This document shows positions 1 through 7,005 of a DNA stretch of 7,372 bases, one piece after another. The notes below the pieces were generated by a model, which saw nothing but the letters and a program-made list of their open reading frames with translations, ran no database searches and was not told the origin of the DNA. Made by a program: the position numbers and the translations under genes. Position 1 is the stretch's first letter, and each line of letters starts with the position of its first letter. The DNA comes from Lachnospiraceae bacterium. GTDB lineage: Bacteria > Bacillota > Clostridia > Lachnospirales > Lachnospiraceae. The stretch covers positions 1 through 7,372 of the forward strand of contig JAFTPY010000178.1 of NCBI GenBank assembly GCA_017463035.1. The letters run 5' to 3'.

Positions 1-1818
1 AATCTCCGCTCTTGTTGCACTGGTTCCGATACCGCTGCCTTTAATCTGGGCGCGTAATTCTTCGTCCTCGATAAACTGACCGGCATTTTCCATGGCCAGA
101 ATCAAGGAACCGGAATTATACCGCTTCGGAGCTGCCGTTTCTCCCTCCCGGATGGAAAACAGCGCAACCGGAAGCTTACTTCCTTTTTTCATATCCTTCA
201 ACGCCTCTAACATCTCGGCACCGCAGGTCAGTTCTGCTTCGGAATCCTCCTGCTTTTCACCCTCTGACTTTCCGTCTCCGTCCTTTTCTTCCTTACCTGC
301 ACTGTCGGAGGTATCCGTTCCGGCTTTCGCCGCAGGCTTTTGGTACAATACCAAATACCCTTCCTCCGCCAAAACTTTAAAGCTGGCAAAGAAAGACTCT
401 TCTCCGATTTTCACCGTAAGAGCCACCTTCCGGTATACTGCCGGAGGATAAAAGATACTAAGAAAACGTTTTACAATGGCTGCATATACTCGTTTCGCCG
501 TGGTGGACACAGAAGACAACGCAGAAATACCCTGTCCCGTCGGAATAATGGCATAGTGGTCCGTAATCTGTTTATCGTTGACGTAACGGGTCTTCTCAAG
601 CCCTTTGTAGCTTCCGCTTTGCAACACATGCTCCGCAAAACCGGCTGCCGGTGTATACTGCTTTAAGCCGCTGATATTTTTTACAATTTCCTTTGCCACC
701 GCCGTAGACAACACTCTGGCATCGGTACGCGGATAAGACACCAGCTTCTTCTCATACAGCTCCTGCACAATCTTTAATGTCTCGTCCGGGCTGATTTTAA
801 ACAGCTTGGCACACTCGTTCTGAAGCTCCGCCAGGTTAAATAAAAGGGGCGGATTTTTCTTTTCCTGTTTCTTCTCTATCTGCTCCACGATTGCCGTCAG
901 ACCTTCCGCTGCCCGTTGTACCGTAATCTGCTTCTCCTTTTCGGTAATCTCCTCAAAAACCATTCCCTCCGGAAGATTTAATGCCGTAATCAGCGCCATG
1001 GCATCCTCTTTCTTCCGGAAGCCGTTTTCTTTATAAAGCTTCGGGGAATCCTCGTACTTCGACCCTTTCACCGCACGGAATTCCGCCTCAAATACCGCCT
1101 CTCCCGCGGATAGCTTTGACAACACGCGATAAAACGGGGTCTTTACAAAGGCTCTGATTTCCCTCTCCCGTCGCACCACCATACCGAGAACACAGGTCAT
1201 AACCCGGCCTACGGAAATCGCCTGATTTTTCTCTGCCTTTAAAAAGCTTCGTACCGAATTGCCGTATTTTAAGGTGAGCACTCTGGAAAAATTAATGCCC
1301 ATCAAATAATCTTCCTTTGCCCGGAGATAAGCCGCATCACTGAGGGCATTATACTCTGCCAGAGGCTTTGCCTCCTTGATTCCGCGCAAAATCTCTTCCT
1401 CGGTCTGGGAATCAATCCACACCCTTCTACGCTCTTTCTCCGCCGGAACCCCTGCCATCTGATCCACCAGGCGGTAAATATATTCTCCCTCGCGTCCGGA
1501 GTCGGTACAAACATAAATACAATCCACATCCTCGCGGCACAGCAATCCCTTTACAATCTGAAACTGCTTTGCCACCCCCGGAATCACCTCATAACGGAAC
1601 TCCTCCGGCAAAAAGGGTATGGTTTCCAAACGCCACTGCTTCAGTGCCGGGTCATACTCCTCCGGATAACTCATGGTAACCAAATGGCCCACACACCAGG
1701 TCACCACAGCCTCCGGTGCCTCCATATATCCGTCCTTACGTGAAAACTGATACGGAAGTGCTTTCGCAAATTCCTGCGCCACGCTCGGCTTTTCCGCAAT
1801 AAACAAACTTCTTCCCAT
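1..1818 (-). CDS. topB: DNA topoisomerase III (type IA), 3' end beyond window
   Basis: Type IA topoisomerase, which cuts one DNA strand through a tyrosine link and passes another strand, acting in decatenation and recombination processing. The 606 codons present carry the Toprim domain at the N-terminus (AEKPSV at residues 8-13 with the acidic residue Glu9; TDSGREGE at 105-112), an SVGRVM segment at 202-207, the catalytic tyrosine motif YPRTD with Tyr362, and GIGTSATRAEI at the window edge (596-606). Roughly the last tenth or more of the protein is missing to the left. Residues about 494-530 form a low-complexity, Asp/Glu/Lys-rich insert. The ATG is firm: AEKPSV must sit near the N-terminus, and no other start codon lies between it and the in-frame TAG at 1843-1845. 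It follows the ASST-like gene after 24 bases and is probably co-transcribed. The family assignment is certain; the choice of topB over another type IA paralogue is likely. Confidence 0.95.
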   Translation of the reverse strand, partial: MGRSLFIAEKPSVAQEFAKALPYQFSRKDGYMEAPEAVVTWCVGHLVTMSYPEEYDPALKQWRLETIPFLPEEFRYEVIPGVAKQFQIVKGLLCREDVDCIYVCTDSGREGEYIYRLVDQMAGVPAEKERRRVWIDSQTEEEILRGIKEAKPLAEYNALSDAAYLRAKEDYLMGINFSRVLTLKYGNSVRSFLKAEKNQAISVGRVMTCVLGMVVRREREIRAFVKTPFYRVLSKLSAGEAVFEAEFRAVKGSKYEDSPKLYKENGFRKKEDAMALITALNLPEGMVFEEITEKEKQITVQRAAEGLTAIVEQIEKKQEKKNPPLLFNLAELQNECAKLFKISPDETLKIVQELYEKKLVSYPRTDARVLSTAVAKEIVKNISGLKQYTPAAGFAEHVLQSGSYKGLEKTRYVNDKQITDHYAIIPTGQGISALSSVSTTAKRVYAAIVKRFLSIFYPPAVYRKVALTVKIGEESFFASFKVLAEEGYLVLYQKPAAKAGTDTSDSAGKEEKDGDGKSEGEKQEDSEAELTCGAEMLEALKDMKKGSKLPVALFSIREGETAAPKRYNSGSLILAMENAGQFIEDEELRAQIKGSGIGTSATRAEI

Positions 1819-1834
1819 AACCCGGACTCTCTTT

Positions 1835-1839
1835 CTCCT
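1835..1839 (-). promoter_or_regulatory. Distant ribosome binding site of topB
   Basis: AGGAG on the minus strand, 16 bases before the topB ATG, is longer than the usual 6-9. A weaker purine run (AAAGAGAG) lies closer to the start. The site sits 3 bases after the stop codon of the upstream gene, so termination-reinitiation by the same ribosomes is possible. This is inference from spacing only. Confidence 0.45.
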
Positions 1840-1842
1840 CTG

Positions 1843-3591
1843 CTATTTCTGATTTTTCTCCGATTTCACTTCGGAAGCTTCCGCATCCTCAGGGAAGAAA
1901 AATCCCTTAAAATCATACTTAAACACACGGGTCAAATATTCCGTCCCCGCTGCAGTATATTTCCGAATCAGATTACGCTCCCCGTCAAACTCACTGTAGG
2001 CAAAACGCCCTGCCGTAACGGTAATCAAATGCCCGTCCTCTGTCACCTGGGCCCCTCCCATGTATCCGGAATAATCAAGCGGTACCGTCTCTAACAATTC
2101 CCAGGTTCTCGCGGTTTCGTTTACAAGATATCTGGAAAAATAGGACGCGGTTCCCCTCTTTAAGGTAGCCCCCAGGTCCTCTGCCATTCCGCTGTAATCA
2201 AATTCCGGACGACTGTCCGTTCCTGCGATATGATTGTCGTACAAATACAACTCATACACACCAGACGGCATGGATTCATCTTTTACACAAGTAAACGTAT
2301 TTGCTCCCGCAAAGGACTCAAAATCGTCCGTCTTCGTTAACAAATTGCCTTCATATCCGGTTCCTTCAAACATAAGCTCGTCACCGATAATATAATCCAG
2401 CATCGGAATCCCGTAAATATCCTTAATCTTAAAGGCTGCCGACGGTTCTCTTGCGCCCAGAAGTACTCCGCCGTCATTCCACATCTGCACGGAATTTAAC
2501 CCGAGCCAGTTCAAAATTCCCTCATCGTTCTTTTCACAGATTTCCTTGTACTCGTTCAGAATCGCGCCCATATTCACCAGCTCCGTCACTTCACCGGACA
2601 GCAGGTTCACCGATAATAAAATATCATCCACAGAAGGCTCCTTTCCCTCCGTAGCATCCTTACTTGCCAGTACCAGCAACGTTCTCCGGTTTTCGTCCAG
2701 GCAATAATCCGCACCGATGGTGTAACCGGTTATATTATACACACTCTCCGCACGCCCGAAGGAATCCAACGCAACAATCTGTGTGTCGGAAACATTAAAA
2801 TATACTCTGTCTTCAAAAAACAGAAAACGCTTTGCGCTTCCCGTAAGCACAGGAAACTCACTCCGTAAGATACCGTCATTGTCATACAGCTGGATTGCTT
2901 CCCGTGACCCGTTAACATTACCGAAATGGGCAAACAGCCCGTCGGAAAGCTCTTCGCTGCCGACACCTCGTGCCACATCCAGCTTTTCTCTCCCGATACC
3001 GTAACGTTCCCCTGCCGGCACATAGAAAGTTCTTACGCTGGAACTCCCTTCTTCATCCTCCAACACCAACGATACGCGGTTGTTGCATTCCGCAGAAAGT
3101 CCGATTAACAAATACTCATGCTCCGTGGTATAGGTCTCCTCTCCGTAACATCGGGAAGAAAACGTAGAAATCCCCTCCTCCTGGACACTGATACGATAGG
3201 ATGCCTTCATCGGTGTTTCTGTCTTAAAATACAAATAAACGGACTGGGCATTCACACCGTACGGATTCCGGATAACCAGCGGATTATCCTTGGTATACCC
3301 TCCGTCCCGTTTTAACGCCTCGATACGCTCATACACCTGCGTATGTCTTTCGACATCGTAGTAATCGTCCGCAGAAAACTCATTCGTTTTCGAAAAATCT
3401 CGATACACCTCCGGCGCAATCGTTTTTGTATCCGTTTGGCGCTTGTAATACTCTTCCTGAAACTCTTTCAGTTGGGATACATCTCCACCGTCTCCCTTTC
3501 CCTTATTCAGTAAAAGAAACAAAAGCAGACACAAAAAAAGGCTGCTGATAATTGTCATAATAAGTAAAATCTTTAACGCTGTATTCTTCAA
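1843..3591 (-). CDS. Membrane-anchored aryl-sulfotransferase-like (ASST fold) protein, probably lacking catalytic histidines
   Basis: 582 residues from a TTG start. A short basic N-terminus precedes one hydrophobic segment (about residues 6-29) and then a large extracytoplasmic region. Residues about 95-192 resemble the Ig-like N-domain of bacterial aryl-sulfotransferases (NPYGV at 109-113, later a GL-xxx-NN-RVSLVL strand). The rest resembles the ASST propeller: LNSVQ at 365-369, GAREPSAAFKI at 379-389, YDN at 451-453 and RPEF at 461-464. ASST moves sulfate between phenolic compounds through a sulfo-histidine. As I recall, the E. coli CFT073 enzyme uses His252, His356, Asn358, Arg374 and His436. 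Here my by-eye alignment gives Ala294, Gly364, Asn366, Arg381 and Asn431, so all three histidines look replaced. It may therefore be a binding or sensing relative rather than an enzyme. A longer GTG start (3613-3615) is possible but has a poor ribosome binding site. The fold is likely; the function is unknown. Confidence 0.72.
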   Translation of the reverse strand: MKNTALKILLIMTIISSLFLCLLLFLLLNKGKGDGGDVSQLKEFQEEYYKRQTDTKTIAPEVYRDFSKTNEFSADDYYDVERHTQVYERIEALKRDGGYTKDNPLVIRNPYGVNAQSVYLYFKTETPMKASYRISVQEEGISTFSSRCYGEETYTTEHEYLLIGLSAECNNRVSLVLEDEEGSSSVRTFYVPAGERYGIGREKLDVARGVGSEELSDGLFAHFGNVNGSREAIQLYDNDGILRSEFPVLTGSAKRFLFFEDRVYFNVSDTQIVALDSFGRAESVYNITGYTIGADYCLDENRRTLLVLASKDATEGKEPSVDDILLSVNLLSGEVTELVNMGAILNEYKEICEKNDEGILNWLGLNSVQMWNDGGVLLGAREPSAAFKIKDIYGIPMLDYIIGDELMFEGTGYEGNLLTKTDDFESFAGANTFTCVKDESMPSGVYELYLYDNHIAGTDSRPEFDYSGMAEDLGATLKRGTASYFSRYLVNETARTWELLETVPLDYSGYMGGAQVTEDGHLITVTAGRFAYSEFDGERNLIRKYTAAGTEYLTRVFKYDFKGFFFPEDAEASEVKSEKNQK

Positions 3592-3598
3592 GCTGACG

Positions 3599-3607
3599 CC
3601 CTCCTTT
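3599..3607 (-). promoter_or_regulatory. Ribosome binding site that fixes the TTG start of the ASST-like gene
   Basis: AAAGGAGGG on the minus strand, with its GGAGG core at 3600-3604, ends 8 bases before the TTG at 3589-3591. The upstream GTG at 3613-3615 has only AGGAA directly abutting it, and would leave a leader of only a few bases after the predicted promoter. The TTG is therefore preferred. Confidence 0.75.
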
Positions 3608-3627
3608 ACAGACACTTCCTCATTCTT

Positions 3628-3656
3628 ATTTTACCAATTAACGACACACTTTGCAA
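3628..3656 (-). promoter_or_regulatory. Predicted sigma-70-type promoter for the ASST-like gene and topB
   Basis: On the minus strand, TTGCAA (3651-3656) and TAAAAT (3628-3633) are separated by exactly 17 bases. The -10 box matches 5 of 6 consensus positions and the -35 box 4 of 6. Transcription would start near 3621, giving a leader of about 30 bases before the TTG start. No transcript evidence is available. Confidence 0.6.
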
Positions 3657-3675
3657 CCTTTGTTGAAAAATATCG

Positions 3676-3704
3676 TTGCACTTCTTTTCATAGTGCGGTA
3701 AACT
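3676..3704 (+). promoter_or_regulatory. Possible promoter for the LUD-domain gene
   Basis: TTGCAC (3676-3681) and TAAACT (3699-3704) are 17 bases apart on the plus strand, about 50 bases before the LUD gene's ATG. The match is weaker than that of the divergent promoter (3 of 6 and 4 of 6). A small inverted repeat, GCACT (3678-3682) and AGTGC (3692-3696), lies between and over the boxes and could be a regulator site. Confidence 0.42.
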
Positions 3705-3754
3705 TAAAACAAAGCATTCCCACAAATGATTTTTTAAAGAAAGGGGTAATTTCT

Positions 3755-4393
3755 ATGGCTACACCAAAACAGCAAACCTATGAAAATCTGGCAGAAAGTT
3801 TAATCGAAGCCTTCAACCGCCGCGGTATCGAAGGATATTATTGTGCAGACAAAGAGGAAGCACTTACCACCGCTCTGCGTTTTTTGACTCCGGGCTGCAG
3901 CGTTTCCTGGGGCGGTTCCATGTCCTGTACGGAAATCGGTCTGTTTGACGCGCTAAAAACCTCCGATTGCATTTTATATGACCGCAGCACCGCCAAAACG
4001 CCGGAAGAGCAAAGAGAACTGTATGCAAAGACCGTCACAGCCGATTACTACTTTATGAGCAGCAACGCGGTTACCTTAGACGGCGAACTGGTAAACATCG
4101 ACGGCAACGGTAACCGGGTAGCCTGCCTGATTACCGGACCGAAAAACGTAATTCTGATTGTAGGTATGAATAAAATTGTTCCGGATGTAAAATCCGGCTT
4201 CGACCGTGTCCGCAACATGGCTGCTCCGCCGAACGGTGTCCGCCTGGGGCTTTCCACTCCTTGCTCCAAATACGGCAAATGCCACGACTGCTACTCTCCC
4301 GACTGTATGTGCTGCGAGCTTGTAGTAACGAGAAAATCCCGCATTCCGGGGCGTATCAAAGTAATTCTGGTAGGTGAGGAGCTGGGATATTAA
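3755..4393 (+). CDS. LUD-domain (LutC/YkgG-like, DUF162) protein with C-terminal cysteine cluster
   Basis: 212 residues, cytoplasmic, with no signal or membrane segment. The LUD fold is recognised from WGGSMSCTEIGL (52-63), SSNAVTLDGELVNIDGNGN (102-120) and the following hydrophobic strand and GMNKIV (137-142). Near the C-terminus, six cysteines (170, 176, 179, 184, 186, 187) form C-x5-C-x2-C-x4-C-x-C-C, a pattern that suggests an iron-sulfur or other metal site. The LUD family includes LutC, a part of the LutABC lactate oxidation system, but no lutA or lutB is next to this gene and many clostridial members stand alone. The substrate is therefore unknown, and 'lactate utilisation' should be treated as a family label. 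AAGGGG at 3741-3746, 8 bases before the ATG, supports the start. It is the only plus-strand gene here and appears to be monocistronic, ended by the hairpin at 4443-4480. Confidence 0.9.
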   Translation: MATPKQQTYENLAESLIEAFNRRGIEGYYCADKEEALTTALRFLTPGCSVSWGGSMSCTEIGLFDALKTSDCILYDRSTAKTPEEQRELYAKTVTADYYFMSSNAVTLDGELVNIDGNGNRVACLITGPKNVILIVGMNKIVPDVKSGFDRVRNMAAPPNGVRLGLSTPCSKYGKCHDCYSPDCMCCELVVTRKSRIPGRIKVILVGEELGY

Positions 4394-4442
4394 TTCCGCT
4401 CCTCCGTATGCTGTATCGGTGATACAACTCATAAGAACCAAA

Positions 4443-4480
4443 AGGACTGTACGGCTTGCTTATTCAAACCGTACAGTCCT
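4443..4480. terminator. Bidirectional hairpin terminator between convergent genes
   Basis: A perfect 12-bp inverted repeat, AGGACTGTACGG at 4443-4454 and its complement at 4469-4480, encloses a 14-base loop. On the plus strand it is followed by AAATTTTA, and on the minus strand by a T-rich stretch (TTTGGTTCTTATG). It begins 49 bases after the LUD stop codon and 5 bases beyond the stop codon of the DUF4340-type gene, so it can serve both. A smaller 6-bp stem with a 3-base loop (4412-4426) lies between it and the LUD gene. Confidence 0.8.
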
Positions 4481-4485
4481 AAATT

Positions 4486-5496
4486 TTACTGCGGCAAATA
4501 TTTCTGCGCATGAGACGCAATCATAATATAAACAAAGTCACTTCCGTCCACGCGGACAAAATAATTATCACTCACCGTCTTATCTCCGATTTCCAGTACC
4601 ATGGTACAAGGCTCTCTGTGCAACATTCCGCCTTCATCAAACACATAGCCGAGATAATCTATGGTAACGGTCACATAAGGATCCTCCAGACCATACTTCC
4701 CGAAGTCCTTACAATTGTACTCCTCAATCGTGGAAGCCACAAAACGCATGCTGTCATAAAATATCGACGGGTAAGATATGGTACCGTCCCCGTTATCAAT
4801 CGGAACATAGGAAATCGTTTCGCCGTCCCTCACCTCAATCCGAAGCTCCGTAATGGATTCCGGCTCCGCACTCGGGAAGGTCTCTCCCTGCACCAGCTTA
4901 ATGGCCTTTGTGGTAATCTGGTTATTCAGATTGGACGCTACCACATAAATTTTCCCCGTATTCTCATATAATAAATAATGTCCTTCGGAATACGGCGTCT
5001 CATCTCCCAAACGGAAGCTGTGTACCGTGCCGTCGGTCAAGGTAAGCTTCATAACGCGATTCGTGTCCTTCAGTCCGTAATCCGCCGTATCTACCTCGGC
5101 AGCATCCACCTGATAGGCACCGGAAAGCTCACAAAAACTACCGGCAATTGCCTGTAGCTTCTCCTCATTGGTAGGAAAATCTTCCTCCCCCTTCCGAATC
5201 CAGTTTCCGAAGTTATCCTCCTTAACCCAGGAAAACTCATAGGAATCTTCCTCATTGGTAAAAGCTATCGTCTCTACATCCTTTAACAAAAAGGTCGTAA
5301 TCTCCGTCTCCTGACCGTCCGCCTGCATTTGCTCTTTCTTTTTTGCCTCTTCCGAAGCGATTCTGTTATTTCGCAACGTTATCAGATAATAACCGCCCAC
5401 AAGACAGCCCAATACCGCAACCAATGCTATCATCATATACATTCTCTTGCGTTTTAAGCGCTTCAGGCGCTGTAATCTTTCTTCTCTTTCTTCCAT
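4486..5496 (-). CDS. Membrane-anchored DUF4340-type protein of a Gld-like ABC operon
   Basis: 336 residues. A very basic N-terminus (repeated RLKRLKRKR, residues 10-18) precedes one membrane segment (about 20-40) that should leave the rest outside the cytoplasm. The outer part has two similar halves: YGLKD at 140-144, GDET at 164-167 and KIYVV at 182-186, then YGLED at 268-272, GDKT at 304-307 and FVYIM at 321-325. This YGL-x-D, strand, GD-x-T, Tyr-rich strand order is typical of DUF4340, which commonly sits next to GldG-like proteins. No enzymatic motif was recognised. GGAGG at 5502-5506, 5 bases before the ATG, supports the start. It lies 12 bases after the GldG-like gene and is the last gene of the operon. 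It is likely an accessory extracytoplasmic subunit, but its ligand and role are unknown. Confidence 0.83.
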   Translation of the reverse strand: MEEREERLQRLKRLKRKRMYMMIALVAVLGCLVGGYYLITLRNNRIASEEAKKKEQMQADGQETEITTFLLKDVETIAFTNEEDSYEFSWVKEDNFGNWIRKGEEDFPTNEEKLQAIAGSFCELSGAYQVDAAEVDTADYGLKDTNRVMKLTLTDGTVHSFRLGDETPYSEGHYLLYENTGKIYVVASNLNNQITTKAIKLVQGETFPSAEPESITELRIEVRDGETISYVPIDNGDGTISYPSIFYDSMRFVASTIEEYNCKDFGKYGLEDPYVTVTIDYLGYVFDEGGMLHREPCTMVLEIGDKTVSDNYFVRVDGSDFVYIMIASHAQKYLPQ

Positions 5497-5508
5497 GAAA
5501 CCCTCCCG

Positions 5509-6993
5509 CTAGCGATTTCTTCTGCGAAGCATGATGCAAACTCCAGCCACAATCAAAAGCACCGGAACAATAATTACCAGAATGATTGCAATGGTATTTG
5601 CCTGTGCCGCGTTAATGGTCAGCATCTCCTCCGAATCAAAGGAAAGCGTCCGGATAGCCGATACCTCTCCCGCATCTGTCATATAATTCACACTACCGGT
5701 CAAAAGACTGGCATTGGCATAGTTACTCAACGCCAAATACGGTTCAGCGAACGCATAACCACCGGAAAGTACCACTGCTTCCGACTTTGTCTCGGTATTT
5801 TCCAGATACAGACCCACATGGAACGGTCCCACCGAGTCGCCCTCCTGCTTCGTCGTGCTGCTGATTTTTCCGTTCTCTACGCTCTTTGCATACGCGGCAT
5901 CGGAGGTGGACAACATCTTGGATACCTTTATGTCATGCACGGTATCCTTCACCACAGACAATGCATATGCATTCCGAAGCGGCAAATAGTTTGCTGTGGA
6001 CAAGTTATTTGTAATCTCATTGGTAGACTCTATAATCGGGTACAGCTCTAACTGAGAGGCCGGATTATGGCGTGAGGAATCGCCCTCCAAAATAACACGT
6101 TTCTCTACCTGTACCCCGCAGTAAGCCAATAACCTGTCATAATTAGCCGCATTGTCCTGCTTTTCCGCAAGAATCAGGAAATCGCCTCCACGGTCCGCAT
6201 ATTCCTTGAACATCTGCAACTCTTCGTCGGTATAATCGTTGGCCGGAATCGTAATAAATAACACATCACAATCCTCCGGGACCTGACTTGCCGTCATGGA
6301 CTCAAAGGTATTATAAATAATGTTCGCTTTTCCCAGTAACTTCTTTCCCTCGGTTCCCAGCGGATTCTCCCCGTGTCCGGTAACCGCATAAAAGTTGGTT
6401 TCCTGTCCACTGACAACATAGCGGATTGCCGCATTTAACTGACCCTCGATATCCAGTCCCACCGGAACCTCCTGATACTGGAAGGTATACTGATCCAGGG
6501 TAGTCTCGGTTAATACCATATCCTGCACGGATATATATCTGCTTAATCCGGTGGCCTCGTTCACAACAATAATGCTGTACTGTACCACGGTCTTGTCGGT
6601 ATACTGCTCGGCAAACTTCGGATTTAACAACAAATCCACCGTCTCGAACGTAATCCGGTCACTGGAAGCTTCATACAAATCCATATACATCTCATAGGAC
6701 GGCTCCAACCAGGAAAGTGTCTGACCTTCTTTGGTCAGATAATAGAACGTAAGGTCATCCTCCAAGCCCTCAAGCAACTCCTTGGTTTCCTTCGTCAGAG
6801 ACTTCTCACCGGTTGCCGTCAGGTCCTTTTGTACCCCGGAAGCCGATGCAATCAAATTTACAATTACAACCGCCACAATAACCAGAATACTGGTTACGGT
6901 CGCATACAGTCCGGAACGAAATCCTTTCCGTTGAAAGGAGGCTCCGATTTTATCGAAAAAGGACATACTTGTCTTTTCGTTTTGCTTTTCCAT
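5509..6993 (-). CDS. GldG-like ABC transporter auxiliary protein
   Basis: 494 residues with a cytoplasmic N-terminus, a membrane segment at about 29-51, a large outer region, and a second membrane segment at about 466-488 followed by the basic end RRRNR. The layout and motifs fit the GldG / ABC-type auxiliary family: GLYATVTS at the first membrane entry (28-35), SLTKETKELLEGLE (65-78), VTGHGE (204-209), GGDFLILAE (269-277) and the SNYANASLLTGSVNYMT stretch (423-439) just before the C-terminal helix. GldG was named for Bacteroidota gliding, where it pairs with GldF and the ATPase GldA. Clostridial relatives are common and have no gliding role that I know of. AGGAGG at 7001-7006 overlaps the stop codon of the permease gene and lies 7 bases before the ATG, so the two genes are probably translationally coupled. 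Confidence 0.85.
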   Translation of the reverse strand: MEKQNEKTSMSFFDKIGASFQRKGFRSGLYATVTSILVIVAVVIVNLIASASGVQKDLTATGEKSLTKETKELLEGLEDDLTFYYLTKEGQTLSWLEPSYEMYMDLYEASSDRITFETVDLLLNPKFAEQYTDKTVVQYSIIVVNEATGLSRYISVQDMVLTETTLDQYTFQYQEVPVGLDIEGQLNAAIRYVVSGQETNFYAVTGHGENPLGTEGKKLLGKANIIYNTFESMTASQVPEDCDVLFITIPANDYTDEELQMFKEYADRGGDFLILAEKQDNAANYDRLLAYCGVQVEKRVILEGDSSRHNPASQLELYPIIESTNEITNNLSTANYLPLRNAYALSVVKDTVHDIKVSKMLSTSDAAYAKSVENGKISSTTKQEGDSVGPFHVGLYLENTETKSEAVVLSGGYAFAEPYLALSNYANASLLTGSVNYMTDAGEVSAIRTLSFDSEEMLTINAAQANTIAIILVIIVPVLLIVAGVCIMLRRRNR

Positions 6994-7005
6994 TTCTTCT
7001 CCTCC

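Noticed and set aside
92..666. Two plus-strand open frames (92-451 and 340-666)
   Set aside because: They lie opposite topB, whose conserved motifs occupy the same bases in a continuous minus-strand frame; the plus-strand translations show no family features and no good ribosome binding site.
1302..1529. Minus-strand frame of 75 codons
   Set aside because: It overlaps the Toprim part of topB in another frame and has no recognisable features.
1819..1842. Possible ASST-topoisomerase fusion, since the two genes share a frame
   Set aside because: A TAG stop at 1843-1845 separates them, and the topB ATG directly precedes the conserved N-terminal Toprim motif, so two proteins are expected.
2451..3315. 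Several short frames on both strands (for example 2730-3023 minus, 2926-3108 plus)
   Set aside because: All fall within the ASST-like gene in other frames, with no motifs and no conserved start context.
3534..3537. Possible lipoprotein cysteine in the hydrophobic N-terminus of the ASST-like protein
   Set aside because: The residues before the cysteine (LFL-C) do not fit a lipobox and the hydrophobic run continues past it, so a membrane anchor is the better reading.
4412..4426. Small hairpin TGTATC-GGT-GATACA
   Set aside because: It has only six pairs and no T-run; it is more likely incidental than a separate terminator or RNA gene, given the strong hairpin just downstream.
4048..4441. Minus-strand frames of 76 and 121 codons opposite the LUD gene
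   Set aside because: They are antisense to conserved LUD motifs, and the longer one begins at the edge of the terminator hairpin; neither has family features.
4510..4971. Plus-strand frame of 153 codons opposite the DUF4340 gene
   Set aside because: The sense strand encodes clear DUF4340 motifs; the antisense frame has no recognisable domain.
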